From assembly GCA_020435335.1 (NCBI GenBank), contig JAGQZT010000115.1:1-38834 (forward strand): a stretch of DNA of 38,834 nt, read 5' to 3'. The notes below the pieces were generated by a model. The model was not told the origin of the DNA and searched no databases. It saw only the letters and a program-made list of their open reading frames with translations. Below, piece after piece: positions 16,760-23,778 of the stretch. Source of the stretch: Flavobacteriales bacterium. GTDB lineage: Bacteria; Bacteroidota; Bacteroidia; Flavobacteriales_E; Vicingaceae. The stretch's first letter is position 1. Each line of letters starts with the position of its first letter. The translations under genes were made by a program, and so were the position numbers.

Positions 16760-17844
16760 AAAAAGTTTTATTCATCGACCGCGACGGTACCCTGGTGATC
16801 GAACCTCCTGTAGACTATCAACTCGACAGCCTCGAAAAACTGGAATTCTATCCTGGCGTATTTCAATGGTTATCACGCATTGTGAAAGAACTCGATTACG
16901 AACTGGTTATGGTAACCAATCAGGATGGTCTGGGTACCGACTCCTTTCCGGAAGATACCTTCTGGCCTGCTCAAAACAAGATTATTCAAGCTTTTAAAAA
17001 TGAAGGGATTACCTTTAATGAAATACTGATCGATAAAAGTTTTCCGGAAGAACAGGCTCCTACCCGAAAACCTGGCACTGCCCTGCTGAATGCATACATC
17101 TACGGCGATTATGATCTGGCCAACTCCTATGTGATCGGCGACCGGGAAACGGATATCCAGCTGGCCAAAAACCTGAACGCTCAGGGAATTTTTATTGGTG
17201 ATCAAAATGATAATGCCGTGCTCAGTACCACCAGTTGGGAAAGCATTTACCGGTTTTTAAAAATGAAACCTCGACAGGCAACCGTTCAGCGAACTACGAA
17301 TGAAACCGATATTACGGTTACCCTTAACCTCGACGGAAGCGGGAAATCAAATTTGAATACAGGTATAGGTTTCTTTGATCACATGCTGGAGCAAATTGCC
17401 AGACACGGTAATCTCGATCTCGAAATCAGCGTGAAGGGCGACCTGAAAATTGATGAACACCACTCCATAGAAGATGTTGCCATTACCCTGGGAGAAGCCT
17501 TCCTGAAAGCCTTAGGGAGCAAAAAAGGAATCGAACGTTATGGATTCCTTTTACCGATGGATGATTGTCTGGCTCAGGTTACCATTGATTTTGGCGGCAG
17601 ACCGTGGTTGGTTTGGGAGGCCGGATTTTCCCGGGAAATGATCGGAGAAATGCCGACAGAAATGTTTATGCACTTCTTTAAATCATTTAGTGATGCTGCT
17701 CGATGCAACCTCAACATCAAAGCCGAAGGCAACAATGAACACCACAAGATCGAAGCTGTCTTTAAAGCTTTTGCAAAAGCTTTAAAAATGGCTGTGAGTA
17801 AAACTGAGAATTATAACATACCAAGTACAAAAGGAATCTTATGA
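16756..17844 (+). CDS. hisB: Bifunctional histidinol-phosphatase / imidazoleglycerol-phosphate dehydratase
   Basis: The N-terminal HAD phosphatase (residues 1-~165; IDRDGTL with Asp8 and Asp10, [21 protein letters not shown]) is fused to the C-terminal dehydratase (from ~residue 172; [58 protein letters not shown]). It performs the dehydratase and phosphatase steps. In E. coli HisB the phosphatase binds zinc through a C-x-H-x5-C-x-C loop. Here that loop reads [15 protein letters not shown] without Cys or His, which I believe is common in Bacteroidota HisB. It overlaps hisC and hisH by 4 bp each. Confidence 0.96.
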   Translation: MKKVLFIDRDGTLVIEPPVDYQLDSLEKLEFYPGVFQWLSRIVKELDYELVMVTNQDGLGTDSFPEDTFWPAQNKIIQAFKNEGITFNEILIDKSFPEEQAPTRKPGTALLNAYIYGDYDLANSYVIGDRETDIQLAKNLNAQGIFIGDQNDNAVLSTTSWESIYRFLKMKPRQATVQRTTNETDITVTLNLDGSGKSNLNTGIGFFDHMLEQIARHGNLDLEISVKGDLKIDEHHSIEDVAITLGEAFLKALGSKKGIERYGFLLPMDDCLAQVTIDFGGRPWLVWEAGFSREMIGEMPTEMFMHFFKSFSDAARCNLNIKAEGNNEHHKIEAVFKAFAKALKMAVSKTENYNIPSTKGIL

Positions 17845-18419
17845 TTGCACTCGTAAAATACAATGCCGGAAACATCGCTTCGGTGCAAAATGCCCTGAAC
17901 CGATTAGGAGCAGAAAGTATCCTAACGGATGATCCAAACCTGATCAGGACTGCCGATAAGGTAATCTTTCCCGGTGTGGGAGAAGCCGGAACAGCCATGA
18001 ATTACCTTAAACAGCAGAGATTGGATGAAGTGATTCTTTCTCTGAACAAGCCTTTCCTGGGGATTTGCCTGGGTCTCCAGCTAATGTGTAAGTCATCTGA
18101 AGAAGGAAATACATCTTGTTTGGGGATATTCGATACACAGGTACGTTGCTTTCCTCCGCAAGATAAGGTTCCTCACATGGGCTGGAATAATTGTATCAAC
18201 CAGAAAGGACCATTGTTCGGAGGTATAGAAACAACCGACGACATGTACTATGTTCACAGTTTTTATGCAGAACCTTGTCTCCAAACAGTTGCAACATGTG
18301 ATTACATTTTACCTTTCAGTGCGGCTTTACAGCAAGATAATTACTACGCTGTTCAATTTCATCCGGAAAAATCGGGTACGGTTGGACAACAAATGTTACA
18401 AAACTTTTTAAACCTATGA
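17841..18419 (+). CDS. hisH: Imidazole glycerol phosphate synthase, glutaminase subunit
   Basis: Class I glutamine amidotransferase that passes ammonia to HisF. The 192 residues contain FPGVGEAG, the nucleophile elbow [10 protein letters not shown] (Cys76), GWNN, and the His174-x-Glu176 pair in QFHPEKS. ATGA overlaps link it to hisB and hisA. Confidence 0.96.
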   Translation: MIALVKYNAGNIASVQNALNRLGAESILTDDPNLIRTADKVIFPGVGEAGTAMNYLKQQRLDEVILSLNKPFLGICLGLQLMCKSSEEGNTSCLGIFDTQVRCFPPQDKVPHMGWNNCINQKGPLFGGIETTDDMYYVHSFYAEPCLQTVATCDYILPFSAALQQDNYYAVQFHPEKSGTVGQQMLQNFLNL

Positions 18420-19129
18420 GAATCATACCTGCCATAGACATCATCAACGGAAAATGTGTACGCCTTTCCAAAGGGGACTACACCACGATGAAAATTTATA
18501 ACGAAGATCCGCTGGAAGTGGCAAAAGCTTTTGAAGATCATGGCATCGAGTACTTACACGTGGTGGATTTGGACGGTGCAAAATCACAACACATTGTGAA
18601 CTACCCTGTATTGGAGCGCATCTGCAATCAAACCAGTTTACAAGTAGATTTTGGTGGCGGACTGAAGTCGAACGAAGACCTAAGAATTGCATTTGAATGT
18701 GGTGCGGGACAAATAACAGGAGGCAGTATTGCCGTTAAAGATCCCAATTGTTTCCTTACCTGGCTGAATCAATACGGAAGTAATCGGATTATCCTTGGAG
18801 CAGATTGTTACGATCGAAAAATTGCCACATCCGGTTGGCTGGAAAGCTCAGAACTCGATGTGGTTGATTTTATTAGCAACTGGGGCAATCAGGGTGTTCA
18901 ATATGTGATTTGTACCGACATTTCGAAGGACGGCATGCTGGAAGGAAGTTCAAACAATCTTTATCAGGAAATACTGGAAACATGCAATGTAAAACTGATT
19001 GCCAGCGGAGGTGTTTCCGGAGTGAACGATTTACTGGAACTTCAGAAAATCGGCTGTGACGGTGCCATTATCGGAAAAGCGATTTATGAAGGAAAAATAA
19101 CCCTAAAAGAATTGAGTCAATTATGTTAA
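18416..19129 (+). CDS. hisA: Phosphoribosylformimino-AICAR ribotide isomerase (ProFAR isomerase)
   Basis: A (beta/alpha)8-barrel isomerase of 237 residues. The N-terminal catalytic Asp is Asp8 in [11 protein letters not shown] and the second is Asp168 in [12 protein letters not shown]. The phosphate-binding turns VDFGGGLKS and ASGGVSG are present. It overlaps the start of hisF by 7 bp. The alternating hisA-hisF order is usual for this paralogous pair. Confidence 0.95.
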   Translation: MRIIPAIDIINGKCVRLSKGDYTTMKIYNEDPLEVAKAFEDHGIEYLHVVDLDGAKSQHIVNYPVLERICNQTSLQVDFGGGLKSNEDLRIAFECGAGQITGGSIAVKDPNCFLTWLNQYGSNRIILGADCYDRKIATSGWLESSELDVVDFISNWGNQGVQYVICTDISKDGMLEGSSNNLYQEILETCNVKLIASGGVSGVNDLLELQKIGCDGAIIGKAIYEGKITLKELSQLC

Positions 19130-19875
19130 AAAAGAGAATTATTCCCTGCCTCGACATCCAAAACGGACGTACGGTAAAAGGGATCAATTTTGTGGATATC
19201 CGGGACGCAGGTGATCCCATCGAATTAGCAAAACTTTACGCCGATCAGGGAGCCGATGAGTTGGTTTTCCTGGACATTACAGCTACCGTGGAGAACCGAA
19301 AAACCTGGATCGAACTGGTTAAACGAATTGCCCGGGAAATCAACATTCCCTTCACAGTAGGCGGTGGAATTTCGAGTGTTGAAACCGTAAGAGAATTGGT
19401 TCAAGCCGGTGCTGATAAGGTCAGTATCAATTCTGCTGCAGTATCACGCCCTGAACTCATCCGGGAAATTTCTGCCGAATTTGGTAATCAATGCGTGGTT
19501 GCAGCTGTAGATACCAACCTACTTGACGGAGCATGGATGGTCTATACACACGGTGGACGAAACCCAACAGCGCTAAAAACCCTCGATTGGGTAAAACAAC
19601 TGGAATTGCTTGGTGCCGGTGAAATCTTGTTAACTTCAATGAACACCGACGGAACCAAACGCGGCTTTGACCTAAACATTACCGAACAGGTTTGCCGTAC
19701 GGTGAATATCCCGGTCATTGCATCCGGTGGCGCGGGTTCTGTGGAAGATTTCAAACAAGTCTTTACGAAAACCCAAGCAACAGGTGGTTTAGCCGCCAGT
19801 ATTTTTCACTTCGGCGAAATCCCCGTACCAGCTTTAAAAAACTATTTAAAAAACGAAAAAATTGACATACGATGA
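19123..19875 (+). CDS. hisF: Imidazole glycerol phosphate synthase, cyclase subunit
   Basis: The 250-residue barrel begins [18 protein letters not shown] with catalytic Asp11; the second catalytic residue is Asp130 in VAAVDTN. Phosphate-binding motifs FTVGGGISS and IASGGAGS are present. With HisH it makes imidazole glycerol phosphate and AICAR. It overlaps hisIE by 4 bp. Confidence 0.96.
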   Translation: MLKKRIIPCLDIQNGRTVKGINFVDIRDAGDPIELAKLYADQGADELVFLDITATVENRKTWIELVKRIAREINIPFTVGGGISSVETVRELVQAGADKVSINSAAVSRPELIREISAEFGNQCVVAAVDTNLLDGAWMVYTHGGRNPTALKTLDWVKQLELLGAGEILLTSMNTDGTKRGFDLNITEQVCRTVNIPVIASGGAGSVEDFKQVFTKTQATGGLAASIFHFGEIPVPALKNYLKNEKIDIR

Positions 19876-20468
19876 ACCCATTAGATTTAGATTTTGATAA
19901 AGGAAATGGATTGATTCCGGTGGTAATCCAACAGAACCACACATTACAAGTTCTTATGCTCGGTTATATGAATGAAGAAGCGTACCGTAAAACCAACGTG
20001 GAAAAACGGGTAACCTTCTTCAGCAGAAGCAAGAACAGACTTTGGACCAAAGGTGAAACGTCAGGCAATTTCCTAGAAGTGGTTGATATTCAAAAGGATT
20101 GTGACAACGACAGTTTGCTGATTAAAGTAAATCCAACGGGAGCAACGTGCCACACCGGGAGCACCAGTTGTTTTCAGGAAGAAACAGCCAAAGGTTTTAT
20201 CTATGACTTACAAAATACGATCCAACAGCGTTTGGATTCCGATAGTAGCGATTCGTATACAAACTCACTGGTAAAGCAAGGCATCAATAAAGTAGCCCAG
20301 AAAGTAGGTGAAGAAGCTGTAGAACTGGTGATCGAAGCCATGGATAATAACCTAACTTTCTTCAAAAATGAAGCGGCCGACCTGCTCTTCCACTATTTGG
20401 TATTGCTGAAAGCCAAAGGAACTGACCTGGAAGAGATCGAGAAAATATTGCAAGAAAGAGCTAGCTAA
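19872..20468 (+). CDS. hisIE: Bifunctional phosphoribosyl-AMP cyclohydrolase / phosphoribosyl-ATP pyrophosphatase
   Basis: The HisI part (residues ~1-110) has TFFSRSKNRLWTKGETSGN and the metal-site DCDNDSLLIKV followed by GATCHTGSTSCF. The HisE part (~115-198) has KVAQKVGEEAVELVIEA and AADLLFHYLVLL. Together they carry out steps two and three of the pathway. The operon ends here; its last 8 bp overlap, tail to tail, the small minus-strand gene ending at 20461. Confidence 0.96.
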   Translation: MNPLDLDFDKGNGLIPVVIQQNHTLQVLMLGYMNEEAYRKTNVEKRVTFFSRSKNRLWTKGETSGNFLEVVDIQKDCDNDSLLIKVNPTGATCHTGSTSCFQEETAKGFIYDLQNTIQQRLDSDSSDSYTNSLVKQGINKVAQKVGEEAVELVIEAMDNNLTFFKNEAADLLFHYLVLLKAKGTDLEEIEKILQERAS

Positions 20469-20619
20469 ATGCTTTGTAAGCCAACAGAGCCAACCCTGTT
20501 AGTCCGATCAAAGCGCCAATAAAGGACTTGGAAAATGAATACCCTTGCGATTGTTGATACTTGCCGATGATATACGACAAAATGAGGATGGCGGTGGTTA
20601 TGAGAAACCCGTTACTCAC
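20461..20619 (-). CDS. 52-residue membrane protein, last gene of the porin/FMN cluster
   Basis: Reading the minus strand gives a GTG-started 52-codon ORF (MSNGFLITTAILILSYIIGK at the N-terminus, ending LALLAYKAFS). It has two hydrophobic segments (about residues 5-19 and 33-50) separated by a short polar stretch. Its GTG overlaps the upstream gene's TGA in GTGA (20616-20619), a classic coupled junction, which supports it being real despite its size. No family recognised; probably an accessory subunit of the neighbouring four-helix protein. Its 3' end overlaps the end of hisIE by 8 bp. Confidence 0.68.
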   Translation of the reverse strand: MSNGFLITTAILILSYIIGKYQQSQGYSFSKSFIGALIGLTGLALLAYKAFS

Positions 20620-21107
20620 GTGGATCGTTTAAACAACTGTACCAGAATGAGCAACACCGACAACGCAAAGGTAACGGTCAATGCCATACCCGAAATCATG
20701 ACAATGTACTTGAACCACAACACGCCTTCCCACAACAGCCAAATTCCGCCGAAAGTCAGCAGGATGGAAACAAACGGTTCCACAATCAGAACCTTTTTGA
20801 GCTTGCTGTTCAGTGAAGTGGTGAGTAAAATGGCACCCAAAGCCAGGAAGATCAGCGACATGCTGATGACGTGATTGTGTATGGTGGTGATGATCTCTTT
20901 GTCTGATTTCCTGAACTTCATGATTTCGGCATCCTCATCCTGTTCGTTGCCCAGGTAATGCTCTTCCACCCCCTGCACCGTCATTTGGGTATTCTCCCTG
21001 ATGAATAACAGTCCGGTGAAATACCCAAAACTCAGTGTGATCACAAAACAGCCGATCAGCAATTTAGCCAATCCCGGCAGCCTGTGTATTTTCCCGTGTA
21101 ACTCCAT
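20616..21107 (-). CDS. Four-helix integral membrane protein coupled to an FMN-binding protein
   Basis: The 163 residues contain four hydrophobic helices (about 14-36, 78-98, 104-126 and 132-158). A polar, acidic loop (~40-75) lies between the first two. His residues sit near the start of helix 1 (HGKIHRLPG) and helix 2 (TTIHNHVISM), positions that could bind heme, although no cytochrome signature is clear. It starts one base after the FMN-binding gene's stop and overlaps the 52-residue gene by 4 bp. By context it may be the membrane redox partner of the flavoprotein; this is inferred from arrangement only. Confidence 0.75.
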   Translation of the reverse strand: MELHGKIHRLPGLAKLLIGCFVITLSFGYFTGLLFIRENTQMTVQGVEEHYLGNEQDEDAEIMKFRKSDKEIITTIHNHVISMSLIFLALGAILLTTSLNSKLKKVLIVEPFVSILLTFGGIWLLWEGVLWFKYIVMISGMALTVTFALSVLLILVQLFKRST

Positions 21108-21638
21108 TTATATCACTCCTTTTTGTTTGAGTTCAACGATCTGCCGGATAGTCTTTTGCACATCGGTGGTCAGGCTACGCGCCGAAATTGTGGCTCCGGA
21201 AATCCCCTGAACATCATCACCAAACCGAATGGTTTTCGGATCGGTTTTCCCTTCGAATTGTTTCAACCAGCGTTTGCTGCCGATCTCTCCGCCGTATTCT
21301 TCCCGGTAAACCAACACCTTCACCTTCAGGATGGCCAGCTTGCTATCAAACACCACCAGGTAATCGAAATAGCTGGTCTTACTCGGTGCCTGAGCCAGGT
21401 ACATATAAGCTACGGGCTGTTTATCTTTTAACACCCGAAACAAGGTATTTTCGGCTAGTTTAAAGGATAATTGTTTGGATCCCTGCATAACGGCCTCCCT
21501 AGAAACCGGCTGTTCCGGCCACAACTCCTCGAGGGTCTTATCCATCTTCTTCACAGTAGATTTGGACAGATTGACCTGACCGTTTTTGGCTGACCAGAAC
21601 AGGACTGAAATAAAGGCTATAATCCAAATTTTATTCAT
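21108..21638 (-). CDS. Exported FMN-binding domain protein, likely covalently flavinylated
   Basis: A 176-residue protein with a signal peptide or N-terminal anchor (MNKIWIIAFISVLFWS). Its C-terminal half is an FMN_bind domain as in NqrC/RnfG. The flavinylation motif is D-x2-G-I-S-G-A-T-I-S (around residues 142-152); Thr150 is the expected FMN-attachment residue, used by the ApbE flavin transferase. Such proteins shuttle electrons outside the cytoplasmic membrane. No apbE gene is in this window. It directly precedes the four-helix membrane gene and follows the porin after 66 bp that contain a hairpin terminator. Confidence 0.85.
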   Translation of the reverse strand: MNKIWIIAFISVLFWSAKNGQVNLSKSTVKKMDKTLEELWPEQPVSREAVMQGSKQLSFKLAENTLFRVLKDKQPVAYMYLAQAPSKTSYFDYLVVFDSKLAILKVKVLVYREEYGGEIGSKRWLKQFEGKTDPKTIRFGDDVQGISGATISARSLTTDVQKTIRQIVELKQKGVI

Positions 21639-21650
21639 ATTCCTTTAACG

Positions 21651-21678
21651 TAAAAAGGTCTGCCGTATCCGGCAGACC
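21651..21678 (-). terminator. Intercistronic terminator-like hairpin between porin and FMN-binding genes
   Basis: On the minus strand a perfect 9-bp stem GGTCTGCCG/CGGCAGACC with a 4-base loop (21657-21678) is followed by TTTTTA (down to 21651). It lies 27 bp after the porin stop and just 12 bp before the FMN-binding ATG, so it probably causes partial termination within the operon. Confidence 0.75.
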
Positions 21679-21704
21679 GTAAAATTAACATTATTAACTG
21701 TTAA

Positions 21705-22910
21705 CTAAAACCAAAATGCAACTCCTAAATTCAATTGATTGTACGGGTCACTTCCCTTCGCGTTATTGTCCCTGATCTGAAAATCGCCTTTCAGGGCGGC
21801 TCCGTTGGCAATGTGATAGGTTAACCCCATCGTAATATCGGTACGCGCATAAGCATCGTTCTTCACCAGGTCTCCGGCTACGGAATTATGCGTATCGTAG
21901 AATTCGTAGCGACCGAAGAGTACCAGGCGCTGTTTGGCTTTCTTGTTGAAAATACTAACCAGATCGTACCCCATTTCTCCGTAGTAACCCATCATGGAAG
22001 ATCCCACATCACTTCCCGTAAGCTTATTGTATTCGTCTGAATTCGAAAGCGTTGCATGGATAAATTGCGCCCGGGCTTCGAATGCTTTGTATTGATAGCG
22101 GGCATCCAACCCAAGCATGGAAACACCGATCACCGAAGAATCGGCCATGGCTCCCAGGTTCAGTGTGTCGCTGGACGGCAGGTCATCGTACAGGGTCGAT
22201 TGTGAATTTCCGAAGTATCCTGCCGCACCTAATTTCAACCCTTTAATGCCATAGAAATCAACCTTTGCTGCCAGATTGGGAGAGCTCATGGTCGATTCCG
22301 CGCCTTTTTGTCTTCCTTTACGTAACCCGTCGCTTCCGCGGAAAGCACCAGCACCGTTATACCCGAGGAATCCGTTTACGGCATACACCTGATATTTTAA
22401 GGAGATGTTATCGATATTCCCGGCAAAACCGGCTCCCATCTCCCGCCAGGTGGATGGAACAATTTTACTGTCGAGCTCGGGCCGTTCTACACCATTATAA
22501 GTAGTCGACTCGTGGTATTCGTTTACAATTCCCATCGGAATGAGCATCAAACCGGCCCTCAGGTTAAATCCTTTGGTAATGTTGTAATTGATAAAAGCCT
22601 GCTCCACGCCTACTTCAAAAACGTGTTCGAACTCGATCTCCGTTACGAACTGAACCTTCTCACTGAAACGATACCCGAAAAACAGAACCAGTCGATGCAC
22701 ATCGAGGTTGCCGTTGGAACGCACGTCCTGCTTCATTTCCTGATTATAATCGATCTGGCCGTAACCTCCGATGCTGATGGTTTTATCACTATTAATGATG
22801 TTTTGCGCCGAATTCAACGCCTGATTGGTTGTGGTGTCGGTTGTGATAACTTGGGCAAAAGCCGAAGCACTTGCCAACAACACACTTAACCCTAATACTA
22901 TTCTATTCAT
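21705..22910 (-). CDS. Outer-membrane porin, phosphate-selective-porin (OprO/OprP)-like
   Basis: The 401-residue protein has a signal peptide (MNRIVLGLSVLLASASAFAQ) and alternating-residue beta-strand patterns throughout, ending in the outer-membrane C-terminal signal LGVAFWF. Segments such as SIGGYGQIDYNQEM, DVHRLVLFFGYRFSEKVQFV and GLMLIPMGIVNEYHE are characteristic of Bacteroidota porins related to OprO/OprP; the substrate cannot be read. It is transcribed from a consensus promoter whose start region carries a 21-bp Fur-like palindrome, shared with the upstream regulator gene. That argues for metal- or redox-responsive control, not phosphate. Confidence 0.82.
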   Translation of the reverse strand: MNRIVLGLSVLLASASAFAQVITTDTTTNQALNSAQNIINSDKTISIGGYGQIDYNQEMKQDVRSNGNLDVHRLVLFFGYRFSEKVQFVTEIEFEHVFEVGVEQAFINYNITKGFNLRAGLMLIPMGIVNEYHESTTYNGVERPELDSKIVPSTWREMGAGFAGNIDNISLKYQVYAVNGFLGYNGAGAFRGSDGLRKGRQKGAESTMSSPNLAAKVDFYGIKGLKLGAAGYFGNSQSTLYDDLPSSDTLNLGAMADSSVIGVSMLGLDARYQYKAFEARAQFIHATLSNSDEYNKLTGSDVGSSMMGYYGEMGYDLVSIFNKKAKQRLVLFGRYEFYDTHNSVAGDLVKNDAYARTDITMGLTYHIANGAALKGDFQIRDNNAKGSDPYNQLNLGVAFWF

Positions 22911-22917
22911 ACCTTCT

Positions 22918-22938
22918 TATTTAGAATCATTTTAAATA
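22918..22938. promoter_or_regulatory. Fur-superfamily-like operator at the porin promoter
   Basis: TATTTAGAA-TCA-TTTTAAATA is an imperfect palindrome (8 of 9 arm pairs) and contains a 7-1-7 pattern resembling PerR/Fur boxes (TTAGAAT-N-ATTCTAA). It is 19/21 identical to the site at 23650-23670. It begins 6 bp downstream of the -7 element and so covers the transcription start; a bound repressor would block initiation. The cognate regulator is not in this window. Confidence 0.65.
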
Positions 22939-22944
22939 ACAAGG

Positions 22945-22952
22945 CAAATCTA
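22945..22952 (-). promoter_or_regulatory. -7 element of the porin promoter
   Basis: TAGATTTG on the minus strand matches TAnnTTTG exactly; a weak -33 (TTGC, or ATTG with a 20-base spacer) lies at the right distance. The predicted start is near 22940, giving a leader of about 30 nt. Confidence 0.65.
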
Positions 22953-23013
22953 TCATTGCAAAAAGGGATAGGCAATACCACATTTGTGGTATTTTACAAA
23001 AAAGATCGGAAAA

Positions 23014-23646
23014 TCAGGCTTTGATGATGTTTTCTTTCACGGCATAGATCACAATACCTGCCGTATTCTTGATGCCGAGTTTACTCATGATGTTCTTACG
23101 GTGGGTATTGACGGTGTGTGTACTCAGAAAGAGCTGATCGGCAATTTCTTTGTTGGTACAACCGTCGGAGATCAGCTTGATGATCTCGATCTCGCGTTCG
23201 GAGAGGGAAATACCGGAGCAGCCATGAGCCTCCTCACTATTCTTGTCAGAAAGGATATCGATCACGAGACCGCAATAGAACTGCTTTCCCTCGTAGGTAT
23301 CGGCAATGGCCTCCATGATTTCCGGCTTTTCACAATCGGACAACAAATAACTGTCAACCCCGTTTTTCAGGGCCGTATGAATGGTTGACGAAGGAAGGGC
23401 ATCGGTAATCGCCAGAATCCTGGAGTCGCGGTAAATCTGCTTGATGGCTTTGATCGCAGGAAGGCCAAATGCATCATGCTGAAAATCGATCACCACAATA
23501 TCCGGAAAGTAACGCTTGGACTGCTGCTTCAATTCGTCGATGGAATTGACGATCCCCAGCACCCTATTCCCCAGCTTGGATTGCAGAATGGTGCGGAGCC
23601 CTTCTCCGGCGATCTGGTTGTTATTTGCGATCAGAATGTCTATCAT
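23014..23646 (-). CDS. LuxR/NarL-family regulator with degenerate receiver domain
   Basis: The 210-residue protein combines a receiver-like domain (1-~120) and a LuxR-type helix-turn-helix (~147-205; LSEREIEIIKLISDGCTNKEIADQLFLSTHTVNTHRKNI). The phosphoacceptor Asp54 (VVIDF) and Thr81 are kept. The acidic metal-binding pair is replaced by Asn (IANNNQ, residues 8-10), and the conserved Lys is Ser103 (YLLSDC). Ordinary Mg-dependent phosphorylation is therefore unlikely; activity may depend on expression level. No sensor kinase is adjacent. It shares operator and promoter architecture with the porin gene downstream, which it may control. Confidence 0.88.
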   Translation of the reverse strand: MIDILIANNNQIAGEGLRTILQSKLGNRVLGIVNSIDELKQQSKRYFPDIVVIDFQHDAFGLPAIKAIKQIYRDSRILAITDALPSSTIHTALKNGVDSYLLSDCEKPEIMEAIADTYEGKQFYCGLVIDILSDKNSEEAHGCSGISLSEREIEIIKLISDGCTNKEIADQLFLSTHTVNTHRKNIMSKLGIKNTAGIVIYAVKENIIKA

Positions 23647-23649
23647 AAT

Positions 23650-23670
23650 TATTTAGATTCATTCTAAATA
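23650..23670. promoter_or_regulatory. Fur-superfamily-like operator at the regulator promoter
   Basis: A perfect palindrome TATTTAGA-TTCAT-TCTAAATA with 8-bp arms. It lies 3 bp upstream of the regulator ATG and 5 bp downstream of the -7 element, overlapping the transcription start. Compare the sister site at 22918-22938. Confidence 0.7.
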
Positions 23671-23675
23671 AAAAT

Positions 23676-23683
23676 CAAAAGTA
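23676..23683 (-). promoter_or_regulatory. -7 element of the regulator promoter
   Basis: TACTTTTG on the minus strand fits TAnnTTTG, with a TTGC/CTTG -33 at 19-20 bases, the same arrangement as the porin promoter. The predicted start is near 23671. Confidence 0.6.
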
Positions 23684-23740
23684 AGGACAAATAACCAATC
23701 TGGCAAGTATATTTTTTTGGAGATTATCAACAAAATGAAT

Positions 23741-23771
23741 TTTGCGGGAAAAGCTTTTATCTGTAAATTTA
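23741..23771 (+). promoter_or_regulatory. Promoter of the T9SS surface-protein operon
   Basis: TTTG (23741-23744), a 19-base spacer, and TAAATTTA (23764-23771), one mismatch from TAnnTTTG. The predicted start lies at about 23775-23778, essentially at the ATG (23779), which suggests a leaderless or near-leaderless mRNA. Confidence 0.55.
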
Positions 23772-23778
23772 CATAACT

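Noticed and set aside
20545..20874. Plus-strand 109-codon ORF downstream of hisIE
   Set aside because: It is antisense to the four-helix and 52-residue membrane genes, which are linked by a GTGA overlap and have coherent hydrophobic segments.
21705..22910. Phosphate-starvation porin by family name
   Set aside because: No Pho-type site is visible and the promoter carries a Fur-like palindrome; substrate specificity cannot be taken from the family label.
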